64,000 nucleotides of DNA, taken from Desulfarculaceae bacterium. GTDB taxonomy: Bacteria > Desulfobacterota > Desulfarculia > Desulfarculales > Desulfarculaceae. Positions 1-7,612 of this stretch are shown here, one piece after another; position 1 is the stretch's first letter, and every line of letters begins with the position of its first letter. The notes under the pieces are model-generated. The model was not told the DNA's origin, ran no database searches, and worked only from the letters and a program-made list of their open reading frames with translations. The stretch covers positions 1 through 64,000 of the forward strand of contig JAIPEN010000016.1 of NCBI GenBank assembly GCA_021737145.1, read 5' to 3'. Made by a program: the position numbers and the translations under genes.

Positions 1-137
1 GCCACGAACTCGGCCGCGCCCTTGGAAGCAAGGCATTTGGTGATCGCGGCCGTCAACGTCGTTTTGCCGTGGTCGATGTGACCAATGGTGCCCACGTTAC
101 AATGCGGCTTATTCCGCTCAAACTTTGCCTTGCCCAT
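1..137 (-). CDS. tuf: Elongation factor Tu, N-terminal part (runs off left edge)
   Basis: This is the start of elongation factor Tu, the GTPase that carries aminoacyl-tRNA to the ribosome; only about 45 codons are inside the window. Translation from the ATG at 137 shows the P-loop GHIDHGKT at residues 19-26, which fixes the family. An AAGGAG ribosome binding site (145-150) sits seven bases before the start. Three tRNA genes lie upstream on the same strand, the tRNA-tufB arrangement known from E. coli, so the gene is probably cotranscribed with them. Confidence 0.97.
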   Translation of the reverse strand, partial: MGKAKFERNKPHCNVGTIGHIDHGKTTLTAAITKCLASKGAAEFV

Positions 138-209
138 GACGACACTCCTTGGGGAGTTAGGGTTTGCGGACGCCGTATGCCTTCCTCGTCCGCTGCCACT
201 TTAAGTTTT

Positions 210-286
210 TGGAGCCCACGATCGGGCTTGAACCGATGAACCTCTTCCTTACCAAGGAAGTGCTCTACCTGCTGAGCTACGTGGGC
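210..286 (-). tRNA. tRNA-Thr (anticodon GGU)
   Basis: A complete cloverleaf can be folded on the minus strand. The acceptor stem GCCCACG pairs with CGTGGGC and is followed by an encoded TCCA end. The anticodon stem CUUCC/GGAAG encloses the loop with GGU. It lies nearest to tuf of the three tRNAs and corresponds in place to E. coli thrT. Confidence 0.96.
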
Positions 287-353
287 TTAAACTAAAAACC
301 TCTTTATGAGTTCATCGCCGCCCCGGATGCCCGATGGCGGGTATTTACGTCTT

Positions 354-438
<85 letters not shown>

Positions 439-585
439 AGGTTCTCTATTTGCTTTCGGCCCGCCAAGCGGCAAAGCCTACAAGGCCCCTCCCGGCCCGG
501 AATATCCGGGCCGCTAGCGGCCCTTATAAGCCCCGCTGGCGGCTCGGCGGTTGCTGCCCTCTCGCGCCCGCGCCGCCGTTTCGGC

Positions 586-661
586 TGGAGCTGGCGATGG
601 GACTTGAACCCGCAACCTTCTGATTACAAATCAGATGCTCTGCCAGTTGAGCTACGCCAGC
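586..661 (-). tRNA. tRNA-Thr (anticodon UGU)
   Basis: A 76-base tRNA. The acceptor stem GCTGGCG pairs with CGCCAGC, with an encoded TCCA end, and the anticodon loop carries UGU. It is the first gene of the minus-strand tRNA-tuf unit and corresponds to E. coli thrU. The stretch 439-585 between it and tRNA-Tyr shows no further tRNA, so the glyT gene of the classical operon is absent here. Confidence 0.96.
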
Positions 662-762
662 GTTTCAAGTGCGCAGAAATATACCCCACCCTTCCTCCGG
701 AGGCAACCACTGGCGCACAACACTACGTTCCCTCCGGCTGGGACCGGGTGGCTAATCAATGG

Positions 763-792
763 ATTATTACACCAAGGCCGGGAATTTTGCAA
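763..792 (-). promoter_or_regulatory. Possible sigma-70 promoter of the tRNA-tuf operon
   Basis: Read on the minus strand, TTGCAA (792-787) is followed after 18 bases by AATAAT (768-763), about 100 bases upstream of the first tRNA. The match is moderate. It is supported mainly by the lack of other genes on that strand between it and the tRNA genes. Confidence 0.35.
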
Positions 793-851
793 GACCAGCG
801 GCCCCAAAAAAACATACAAAGGCCGCCGCCTTGCGATACCCCCCCATCATT

Positions 852-870
852 CCTATATTGGTTATATAGG
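852..870. promoter_or_regulatory. Inverted repeat upstream of the ClpX-like gene
   Basis: CCTATAT and ATATAGG form a perfect 7-bp inverted repeat around a 5-base centre, 62 bases before the start codon at 932. It has no T-run after it and so does not look like a terminator. It could be an operator or part of an AT-rich promoter for the ClpX-like gene; no binding protein can be named. Confidence 0.35.
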
Positions 871-931
871 GACACGCTCGGGCCAGGCGGCCCAGTGTGG
901 GCCTTCACCTTTGTATAAGGCAGGACTTAGC

Positions 932-2728
932 ATGAGCCAAGAAGAAAACAACATCCCCCGGGATGAAAAAACCAAGCGCGACGCACCGGACCACAAGCAC
1001 CTGGAGCGTCAGCTCAGCGAATACGTCGCCAAAAAGTACGCTTCCAAGGCCCGCCAGGCCGCGCCGGAGTTCTGCCCCCTGCCCGGCATGGACGGCGAGG
1101 ACGAGGACGGGGTGTGGAGCCGCATCAACTTCGACATGCGCCCCGAGGAGTTGGTGGGTTATCTGGATCAGTACATCGTGCGCCAGGACGAGGCCAAGGC
1201 CGTGCTGGCCACCAAGATATGCACCCACTTCAACCGGGCGAAATACCTAAGCAAGCACGCCTCCGACGACCCGGCGGACGGAGTGGGGCTCATCAAGAAC
1301 AACGTGCTGCTCATAGGCCCCACCGGGGTGGGCAAGACCTACATGGTCAAGCTCATCGCGGCCAAGCTGGGGGTGCCGTTTGTCAAGGGCGATGCCACCA
1401 AGTTCAGCGAAACCGGCTATGTGGGCGGGGATGTTGAGGATTTGATCCGAGACCTGGTGCACGAGGCGGGCGAGGACCTGGAGCTGGCCCAGTACGGCAT
1501 CGTGTATGTGGACGAGATCGACAAGATCGCGGCCTCCAGCAACCTCATCGGCCCGGACGTGAGCCGCACCGGGGTGCAGCGCGCCCTGCTCAAGCCCATG
1601 GAAGAGACCGAGGTGGACCTCAAGGTGGCCCACGACCCCATCAGCCAGATCCAGGCCATCGAGAGCTATCGCAAGACCGGCAAGCGCGAGAAGCGCAGCG
1701 TGAACACCCGGCACATTCTGTTCGTGATGTCAGGGGCTTTCAGCGATCTGCCCGAGGTGATCAAGCGCCGGCTCAACAAGAAGGAGCTGGGCTTCGGGGC
1801 CAAGGTGGCCGATCCCCAGGCGGACGCGGCCCTGTTTCACGAGACCACTCCCCAGGACCTGGTGGAGTATGGGTTTGAAAACGAGTTCGTGGGCCGTCTG
1901 CCGGTGAGCGTGCTCTTGGAGGAGCTGAGCGCCGAGGATCTGCACCAGATCCTGCGCAACCCGAACAACCCGGTGATCATCAGCAAAAAAAGGGACTTCG
2001 CGGCCTACGGCATCGACCTGCGCCTGGAGGACGAGGCCCTGAAGGCCCTGGCGGTTCAGGCGGCGGGGATGAAGACCGGCGCCCGCGCCCTGGTCACGGT
2101 GGTGGAAAAGGCGCTGCTGCCCTTCGAGCGGGTGCTTCCTTCCAGCGATATCCGCCACCTGCTGGTCACCCCGGAGCTGGTGGCCGACCCCAAGGCCGAG
2201 TTGGAGCGGGTCACCAACGGCGAGGAGGCCGAGGCCGATCTGGAACGCTTCGAGCTGGCCGGCCGGTCCGAGCGCATGGAACTGCTCAAGATGATCGCCA
2301 AGCGCGAGGCGCTCTATGCCGACAGCCTGGCGGCCGAGCTGACCCCGGCCCGCATGGACCTGATCGCCGACGAGTATTACCGGGCCGGCATGAGCCTGGG
2401 CGCGGCCTTTGACCGGGTGATCGAGCGCCTGCGCCAGGTGCGGGAGTTCGAGGTCGCCTTCTTCGACCGCTATGGTATAAAGATCAAGTTCAACGAGGCG
2501 GCGGAGGTGGCCATCTTGGCCGGGGCCGCGGCCGAGGGCTGCGGGGTGCAGATCTACTGCCAGCGCCTCAGCCAGGTGTTGGAGCCGGGCCTCAGGCTGG
2601 TCAAGGACCGCACCGGGCGCACCGACTTTCTGCTGCCCGAGGATGCGGTGTTCGACACGGACCGCTACCTGCACATGCTGTTCGAGGAGCACTACAACCA
2701 GACCCTGGGCGAGCCCCGGCAAAGCTAG
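932..2728 (+). CDS. ClpX-like AAA+ ATPase without N-terminal zinc domain
   Basis: A 598-residue AAA+ ATPase closest to ClpX, the unfoldase that feeds proteins to ClpP. It has the ClpX-type entry segment LDQYIVRQDEAK, Walker A GPTGVGKT at 129-136, Walker B with DEID at 194-197, the NEFVGRLPV segment and the GARAL sensor-2 region. Residues 286-288 read LGF, which fits the [LIV]-G-[FL] loop that binds ClpP. The four-Cys zinc domain of true ClpX is missing; a charged, unrelated N-terminus replaces it. About 150 residues follow the usual ClpX end. The ATG at 932 is preferred over in-frame codons further upstream because TAAGG precedes it and the ClpX similarity begins after it. Likely a ClpX paralogue with its own adaptors or targets. 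Confidence 0.85.
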   Translation: MSQEENNIPRDEKTKRDAPDHKHLERQLSEYVAKKYASKARQAAPEFCPLPGMDGEDEDGVWSRINFDMRPEELVGYLDQYIVRQDEAKAVLATKICTHFNRAKYLSKHASDDPADGVGLIKNNVLLIGPTGVGKTYMVKLIAAKLGVPFVKGDATKFSETGYVGGDVEDLIRDLVHEAGEDLELAQYGIVYVDEIDKIAASSNLIGPDVSRTGVQRALLKPMEETEVDLKVAHDPISQIQAIESYRKTGKREKRSVNTRHILFVMSGAFSDLPEVIKRRLNKKELGFGAKVADPQADAALFHETTPQDLVEYGFENEFVGRLPVSVLLEELSAEDLHQILRNPNNPVIISKKRDFAAYGIDLRLEDEALKALAVQAAGMKTGARALVTVVEKALLPFERVLPSSDIRHLLVTPELVADPKAELERVTNGEEAEADLERFELAGRSERMELLKMIAKREALYADSLAAELTPARMDLIADEYYRAGMSLGAAFDRVIERLRQVREFEVAFFDRYGIKIKFNEAAEVAILAGAAAEGCGVQIYCQRLSQVLEPGLRLVKDRTGRTDFLLPEDAVFDTDRYLHMLFEEHYNQTLGEPRQS

Positions 2729-2840
2729 AGCATTCGCTTTAATATAGCCGCCGGCCCCGCCGGGGTGGTGCGCCGCCAATTAAAACCCACCTGGATGCCG
2801 CGCCGTGCGGTATCCAGGACAAGTTTTTGAAAGGGAGGTT

Positions 2841-2876
2841 CGGAGGGAAAACTTTTTTTAAAAAGTTTTCCCTCCG
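2841..2876. repeat. Perfect 17-bp palindrome before ahbC
   Basis: Two 17-base arms, 2841-2857 and 2860-2876, are exact reverse complements around a TT centre. The right arm ends 22 bases before the ahbC start codon. There is no T-run outside the stem on either side, so a simple terminator is unlikely. It may be an intergenic repeat of this genome or an RNA hairpin that affects ahbC expression. Confidence 0.6.
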
Positions 2877-2898
2877 GCTGCCCTCCGAAAGGCCATCC

Positions 2899-4083
2899 AT
2901 GATAGGCATATCCAAGCTGTACTGCGGGACGGTTGAGCCCAGCGACGCGCTGCGTTACGGACGTAAATCCAAGGACTTGCCGAGCCATCTGCTTCAGTTC
3001 GCCGAGGACAAGAAGCCGGTGGTGGTCTGGAACATGACCAAGGCCTGCAACCTGAAGTGCGTTCACTGCTATGCCCACGCCACGGCCGGCCCGGCGGCCG
3101 ACGAGCTGAGCACCGGCGAGGCCAAGGCCATGATCGACGACCTGGCCATGTACGGCTCGCCGGTGATCCTGTTCTCCGGCGGCGAGCCCATGATGCGGCC
3201 CGATCTGCCCGAGCTGGCCAGGTACGCCACCGGCAAGGGCATGCGCGCGGTGATCAGCACCAACGGCACCCTGATTACCAAGGATAAGGCCAAGGAGCTC
3301 AAGGACATAGGCCTGAGCTACGTGGGAGTGAGCCTGGATGGCATGCCCGAGGTGCACGACAAGTTCCGGGGCGTGCCGGGCGCATTCGAGCAAGCGCTAG
3401 AAGGTATTCGCAACTCCATGGCCGCCGGCCTCAAGGTGGGGCTCCGCTTCACCGTGTTCCAGCACAACGCCGCCGAGGTGCCTGCCCTATTCGACATCAT
3501 CGAAAAAGAAGGCATCCCGCGCATTTGCTTCTACCACCTGGTCTATGCCGGCCGGGGGAGCAAGCTCCGGGACGAGGATCTGGGTCATGAGGGCACCCGC
3601 GAGCTCCTGGACCTGATCATGGACCGCACCAAGGCCCTGTTCGACAAGGGCATCTGCCCGGAGGTGCTCACCGTGGACAACCACGCGGACGGGCCTTACG
3701 TGTATTTGCGGCTTTTGCGCGAAGACCCGGAGCGGGCCAAGGAGGTCTTGGAGCTGCTCAGCTGGAACGAGGGCAACTCCTCGGGCCGGGGCATCGGCTG
3801 CGTGAGTTGGGACGGCACGGTGCATCCTGACCAGTTCTGGCGGCATCTGGACCTGGGCAACGTGCGCCAGAGGCCCTTTAGCGAGATATGGTCCGACACC
3901 AGCCACCCGGTCATGGGCAAGCTCAAGGACAAGCGGCCCCACGTGACCGGGCGCTGCGCGACCTGCCGCTGGCTGGACGTCTGCGGGGGCAACTTCCGGG
4001 TGCGCGCCGAGGCCGCCACCGGCGATCTCTGGGCCCCGGACCCGGCCTGCTATCTGACCGACGAGGAAATCGCCAAGGCCTAG
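2899..4083 (+). CDS. ahbC: Radical SAM/SPASM heme-synthesis enzyme, AhbC type
   Basis: A 394-residue radical SAM protein. The 4Fe-4S/SAM motif CxxxCxxC is at C50, C54, C57. A C-terminal SPASM-type set follows at C301, C353, C356, C362 and C384. The N-terminus (MIGISKLYCGTVEPSDALRY) and the end (WAPDPACYLTDEEI) are typical of 12,18-didecarboxysiroheme deacetylase AhbC and the related NirJ. In sulfate reducers and archaea AhbC removes two acetate groups from didecarboxysiroheme on the way to heme. hemB 2.5 kb downstream supports a tetrapyrrole role. The ATG at 2899 is chosen because AAAGG precedes it and the family N-terminus starts there. NirJ or AhbD are the alternatives. Confidence 0.85.
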   Translation: MIGISKLYCGTVEPSDALRYGRKSKDLPSHLLQFAEDKKPVVVWNMTKACNLKCVHCYAHATAGPAADELSTGEAKAMIDDLAMYGSPVILFSGGEPMMRPDLPELARYATGKGMRAVISTNGTLITKDKAKELKDIGLSYVGVSLDGMPEVHDKFRGVPGAFEQALEGIRNSMAAGLKVGLRFTVFQHNAAEVPALFDIIEKEGIPRICFYHLVYAGRGSKLRDEDLGHEGTRELLDLIMDRTKALFDKGICPEVLTVDNHADGPYVYLRLLREDPERAKEVLELLSWNEGNSSGRGIGCVSWDGTVHPDQFWRHLDLGNVRQRPFSEIWSDTSHPVMGKLKDKRPHVTGRCATCRWLDVCGGNFRVRAEAATGDLWAPDPACYLTDEEIAKA

Positions 4084-4144
4084 CCGCCCAAATTAGCAGC
4101 CACTTTTCAGCCAACCACCTCTCCACCAGGAAAGGCGCGAACCC

Positions 4145-4816
4145 GTGCCTCTACTCGACCCAACCAAAAAGCATCCCATGGTCCTGCCGGACGGCACGGT
4201 GGTCAAGACCGTCGTGCACCTCAACCAGGTGATCGACCATCCCCGCATGGAGATCGGCGACTTCAGCTACTTCGGTCACCTGGAGGAGCTGGAGGATTAC
4301 GCCGCCCACCTGGCGCCGTATTTGTTTCCGGTCAGCCCGGAGAAGCTGGTGATCGGCAAGTTCTGCCAGTTCGCCCACGGGGTGCGCATCATCACCAGCT
4401 CGGCCAACCACCACATGGGCGGGTTCTCCACCTTTCCCTTCAACAACTTCACCATGACGCCCCAGACCACCATGGAAGACATCATGGCCATCTTGCGCGG
4501 GCAGAGCCAAAAAGGCGATACGGTGATCGGCAATGACGTGTGGATCGGCATGAACGCCACGATCCTGCCCGGGGTGACCGTGGGCGACGGCGCGATCATC
4601 AGCTCGTGCGCGGTGGTGGCCGCGGACGTGGAGCCTTACACCATCGTGAGCGGCAACCCGGCGCTGCCCCTGAAGAAGCGCTTTGACCAGCCGACCACAC
4701 AGGCCCTGCTGGACATCAGGTGGTGGGACTGGCCGGTGGACAAGATCGAGGCCAATATCAAGGCCATCACCGGCGCGGATATAGAGAGGCTGCGCGAGGT
4801 GGGGGCTGGGGGTTAG
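4145..4816 (+). CDS. CatB/Vat-type hexapeptide-repeat acetyltransferase
   Basis: A 223-residue left-handed beta-helix acetyltransferase of the xenobiotic (CatB/Vat) type, using acetyl-CoA. The hexapeptide repeats run from about residue 70 to 165 (VIGKFCQFAHGVRI ... VIGNDVWIGMNATILPGVTVGDGA). The conserved NHHMGGFSTFPF loop with the catalytic His lies between them. A GTG start follows an AGGAAAGG ribosome binding site. It is 61 bases after ahbC. Members act on chloramphenicol, streptogramins or unknown substrates; the true substrate cannot be told. Its place between ahbC and a broken ahbC-like end suggests it was inserted or left behind during rearrangement of a heme locus. Confidence 0.85.
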   Translation: MPLLDPTKKHPMVLPDGTVVKTVVHLNQVIDHPRMEIGDFSYFGHLEELEDYAAHLAPYLFPVSPEKLVIGKFCQFAHGVRIITSSANHHMGGFSTFPFNNFTMTPQTTMEDIMAILRGQSQKGDTVIGNDVWIGMNATILPGVTVGDGAIISSCAVVAADVEPYTIVSGNPALPLKKRFDQPTTQALLDIRWWDWPVDKIEANIKAITGADIERLREVGAGG

Positions 4817-4823
4817 TTGCTGG

Positions 4824-4914
4824 GTGCGCGTCAAGAAGACGCTGGGGGATTTTGTGGGCCCCGGACCCGGCGTGTTATCTGACAGACGAGGAGATTGCTA
4901 AGCCGGGGGCCTAA
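4824..4914 (+). pseudogene. Remnant of a second ahbC-like 3' end
   Basis: Positions 4855-4914 encode WAPDPACYLTDEEIAK followed shortly by a stop, the same residues as the last part of ahbC (4030-4083). The two DNA copies differ at several third codon positions but at no amino acid in that stretch. Upstream, 4824-4850 still reads VRVKKTLGD, against VRAEAATGD in ahbC, but in another frame; one extra T around 4850-4853 separates the parts. Nothing of the rest of the gene remains. It is therefore the decayed tail of a paralogue that was once under selection, not a fresh duplication. Confidence 0.8.
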
Positions 4915-5645
4915 CCATAGGCCAGCTTGCGGCCCTCGTCCGGCATGCCATTCCAGGTCCGGCCGTCCAACAGGCGGCCGGCCTTCTTTTTGTTGACCCC
5001 GCCCCATTGCTTGAAAAAGAAGGGCACACCCTCGGCCAGGCAGCGTGTCTGAATCTGGCGCACCCATTCCTCATCCATGGGCCGGGCCTTGGGGCCGGAC
5101 TCGCCGCCCACGATGACCCAATCGATGCCCTTCAAATTGAGGTTGGGAAGGGGGCCGAGCAGGGGCTCCAGGGACAGGAATTTGACCTTGGCTGGAGTGT
5201 CGCGAAGGTAGTCGATGCGATCCAGATAGTCGGCATTTTCCACGGTTACGCCCATCCAGATGTGCTCCGGCCAAGGCAGACGAGAGGCTACCTCGGCCAG
5301 GCGTGCGCCTCGCTTGGTGAGCACCTGGTAGTGGTGCTGGTCTCCCACGACCATTACCGCGAACACCTTCTTTATATAATCGGTGTCCACGCTCTGGTGG
5401 AAGAGGTCGCTCATTGAGTTGACAAAGATCATCTTGTGCTTTTTCCAGCCCAGGGGCACGTTGAGCATGTGGGGCTGGAGAGTCACCTTGAAACCGTGGG
5501 CATAGTTACGGTTGCCCATGGCCTTGAGCCGCTTGGCCATGCGTTCGGCGTAGCAGTAGCGGCACCCCTCGCTGATCTTGGTGCAGCCGGTGACCGGGTT
5601 CCAGGTCGCCTCAGTCCATTCGATTTTTGAATTCAGTGCTGCCAT
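4911..5645 (-). CDS. DUF5131 (phage Gp37/Gp68-like) three-Cys protein
   Basis: A 244-residue protein of the DUF5131 family, also called phage Gp37/Gp68. The family's Cys motif is present as C21, C28, C31 near the N-terminus in [14 protein letters not shown]. This resembles a radical SAM-like cluster site with unusual spacing. Further conserved pieces are [17 protein letters not shown] and IVGGESGP. It is the second gene of a cassette: its ATG overlaps the end of tcmP by 13 bases. Family members are commonly found beside tcmP in phages and genomic islands; the reaction is unknown. Its stop codon overlaps the stop of the ahbC-like remnant on the other strand. Confidence 0.88.
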   Translation of the reverse strand: MAALNSKIEWTEATWNPVTGCTKISEGCRYCYAERMAKRLKAMGNRNYAHGFKVTLQPHMLNVPLGWKKHKMIFVNSMSDLFHQSVDTDYIKKVFAVMVVGDQHHYQVLTKRGARLAEVASRLPWPEHIWMGVTVENADYLDRIDYLRDTPAKVKFLSLEPLLGPLPNLNLKGIDWVIVGGESGPKARPMDEEWVRQIQTRCLAEGVPFFFKQWGGVNKKKAGRLLDGRTWNGMPDEGRKLAYG

Positions 5646-6475
5646 GATGCCTGCGGTGATGAATATTTCTTGAATATGTCTCGAACTATATTACCACCAA
5701 CTGCTTTAGGTGACGCGAAAAACAGGTAATAAAGAGTTGAGTTTGTAGTGCTTCTCATTTCAATTGGCTTAGGTACATTTCCAAACCCGGCAACTTCTTT
5801 CAATCGCACTCGGAATGCTTCCGCCAGCTCATCGTTTCTAACTTTGGTTTCTATTTCTTCAAAAAGAGAGCCTTCTGTGGTCCACATAACCTCTTGCCAC
5901 GAGCTATCCCCCCAAAACTTGTCCATGCGTTTGACCTGAGACTCAAGTACTTTTGACCTGTCACGCCTCCCAACATTCATGTTGATGTCCATAACTGGAA
6001 AGTTAATAAATATGTCAACCGCGTTCATCAGGCCGGCTTCTTGGATAACATGCCAGTCTAGGTGCAGGCCGTATGGATCTAAAATACACAGAGCCCTAAC
6101 GCGCCTATCGCTTTTAATTTTTGGGAAAATATCATTCAAGAGAATTGCGTTGCAGTCGCCCTCAAAGATAGAGACATCCTGCCTTTCACCTGCAATTTGT
6201 CTTAACGATTCAACTTTCAATCTATTAATATCAACAAAGTAATACTCGGTAAATTTTGGCGTTACATATAATGCGTTAGTTGGGCTACCCTTAATGAATG
6301 TTTTAGTGGTCTTCGATTTGTGTTTTCCTGCACCAGCAAAAGCGTCTATATAAAAATATTTGGCCCATGTCTGCGCATTCATGATCGTTGAATATGCGGT
6401 AGCATATTCCCTGATGATGTCTAACTTTATTTCCGACCATAGACCGACTTCATCATACTCAACTACATCTCTCAT
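5633..6475 (-). CDS. tcmP: Three-Cys-motif partner protein TcmP
   Basis: A 280-residue protein of the TcmP family, named for its pairing with the three-Cys-motif protein next to it. I read it as a Rossmann methyltransferase-like fold: glycine-rich DAFAGAG at 44-50, an acidic D82 at the end of the second strand, GDCN at 106-109, and DPYG at 133-136. The last is close to the DPPY catalytic motif of nucleic-acid amino-methyltransferases. That reading is inference. The gene is clearly AT-richer than its surroundings and uses A/T-ending codons, so it looks transferred. ATG at 6475 follows a GGGGG stretch. It overlaps the DUF5131 gene, so the two are translationally coupled. Confidence 0.87.
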   Translation of the reverse strand: MRDVVEYDEVGLWSEIKLDIIREYATAYSTIMNAQTWAKYFYIDAFAGAGKHKSKTTKTFIKGSPTNALYVTPKFTEYYFVDINRLKVESLRQIAGERQDVSIFEGDCNAILLNDIFPKIKSDRRVRALCILDPYGLHLDWHVIQEAGLMNAVDIFINFPVMDINMNVGRRDRSKVLESQVKRMDKFWGDSSWQEVMWTTEGSLFEEIETKVRNDELAEAFRVRLKEVAGFGNVPKPIEMRSTTNSTLYYLFFASPKAVGGNIVRDIFKKYSSPQASWQH

Positions 6476-6521
6476 GACGCCCCCCGGCTACTCAATGACA
6501 CCATCCTCGCATAATATTTAT

Positions 6522-6551
6522 TTAATACCATACAGATGTATCCTATCGCAA
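6522..6551 (-). promoter_or_regulatory. Putative promoter of the tcmP-DUF5131 cassette
   Basis: On the minus strand TTGCGA (6551-6546) is followed after 18 bases by TATTAA (6527-6522), about 47 bases before the tcmP start. The spacer contains a small dyad, ATACA-TC-TGTAT (6530-6541), which could be an operator. The position fits a cassette-own promoter in the AT-rich segment. Confidence 0.45.
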
Positions 6552-6632
6552 CACCTTTATTGACCCCCTCCCCCTGCTCCGGTAATACTGTGCTCACAAA
6601 CACTTAACCCCGTTTGCCGTGGAGGCGACCCC

Positions 6633-7610
6633 ATGTCCTTCCCCCTGGTGCGCATGCGCCGTTTGCGCAAATCCGAGGCCATGCGCCGGATGGTGGCCGA
6701 AACCGTGCTCAATCCGGCGGACTTCATCTATCCCCTGTTCGTGTGCCCGGGCGAAAACGAGTGCCAGGGCATCGGGTCCATGCCCGGGGTGAACCGTTTT
6801 TCCATCGACGCGCTGGTCGAGGAGTGCCAGGCGGTGTACGACCTGGGCGTCCCGGCGGTGATCCTGTTCGGCATTCCCGAGCACAAGGACGCCCTGGGCA
6901 CCGAGGGCTACAGCCCCAAAGGCATCATCCCCCGCGCGGTGCGGGCCATCAAAAAGGCGGTGCCCGGCCTGCTGGTGGTGTGCGACGTATGTTTGTGCGA
7001 ATACACCAGCCACGGCCACTGCGGGGTGCTGGAAAAGGGCAAGGTGCACAACGACGCCACCCTGGAGCTGTTGGCCCGGGCCTCGGTGGCCTATGCCCAG
7101 GCGGGCTGCGACATCGTGGCCCCCAGCGACATGATGGACGGCCGGGTGTGGGCCATCCGCGAGGGCCTGGACGACGCCGGCCTGGAGGACACGCCCATCA
7201 TGTCCTACGCCGCCAAGTACGCCAGCGCCTTTTACGGCCCCTTCCGCGAGGCGGCCGACAGCGCGCCCCAGGAAGGCGACCGCCGGGGCTACCAGATGGA
7301 CCCGCCCAACTTCCGCGAGGCCCTGCGCGAGGTGGCCCTGGACGTGGAAGAGGGCGCGGACATGCTCATGGTAAAGCCGGCCCTGCCCTATCTGGACGTG
7401 CTCAGCGCGGTGCGCCAAGAGTTCGACCATCCCCTGGGCGCTTATCAGGTCAGCGGCGAGTACGCCATGATCAAGGCCGCCGGGCAGCAGGGCTGGGTGG
7501 ACGAACAGCGGGTGATGATGGAGAGCCTCACCTGCATCAAGCGGGCGGGCGCGGACTTCATCCTCACCTACTTTGCCAAGGACGCCGCCGCCCTGCTGGG
7601 GAGCCGCTAA
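6633..7610 (+). CDS. hemB: Porphobilinogen synthase (delta-aminolevulinate dehydratase)
   Basis: A 325-residue enzyme that joins two 5-aminolevulinate molecules into porphobilinogen, the common step to heme, siroheme and cobalamin. The zinc-site cysteines C120, C122 and C130 are present in [13 protein letters not shown], so this is a zinc-dependent form. Schiff-base lysines are at K195 (YAAKYAS) and K248 (VKPALPY). Length is normal. GGAGGCG precedes the ATG. The YchF-type gene follows after two bases, so both are likely read from one message. Together with ahbC it marks a tetrapyrrole locus now interrupted by the tcmP cassette; cobalamin from this branch would also serve nrdJ. Confidence 0.97.
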   Translation: MSFPLVRMRRLRKSEAMRRMVAETVLNPADFIYPLFVCPGENECQGIGSMPGVNRFSIDALVEECQAVYDLGVPAVILFGIPEHKDALGTEGYSPKGIIPRAVRAIKKAVPGLLVVCDVCLCEYTSHGHCGVLEKGKVHNDATLELLARASVAYAQAGCDIVAPSDMMDGRVWAIREGLDDAGLEDTPIMSYAAKYASAFYGPFREAADSAPQEGDRRGYQMDPPNFREALREVALDVEEGADMLMVKPALPYLDVLSAVRQEFDHPLGAYQVSGEYAMIKAAGQQGWVDEQRVMMESLTCIKRAGADFILTYFAKDAAALLGSR

Positions 7611-7612
7611 CC

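Noticed and set aside
1730..2779. Minus-strand frame of about 350 codons opposite the ClpX-like gene
   Set aside because: It is antisense to a well-recognised AAA+ protein, and its composition (His/Gly/Leu-rich) is that of a shadow frame.
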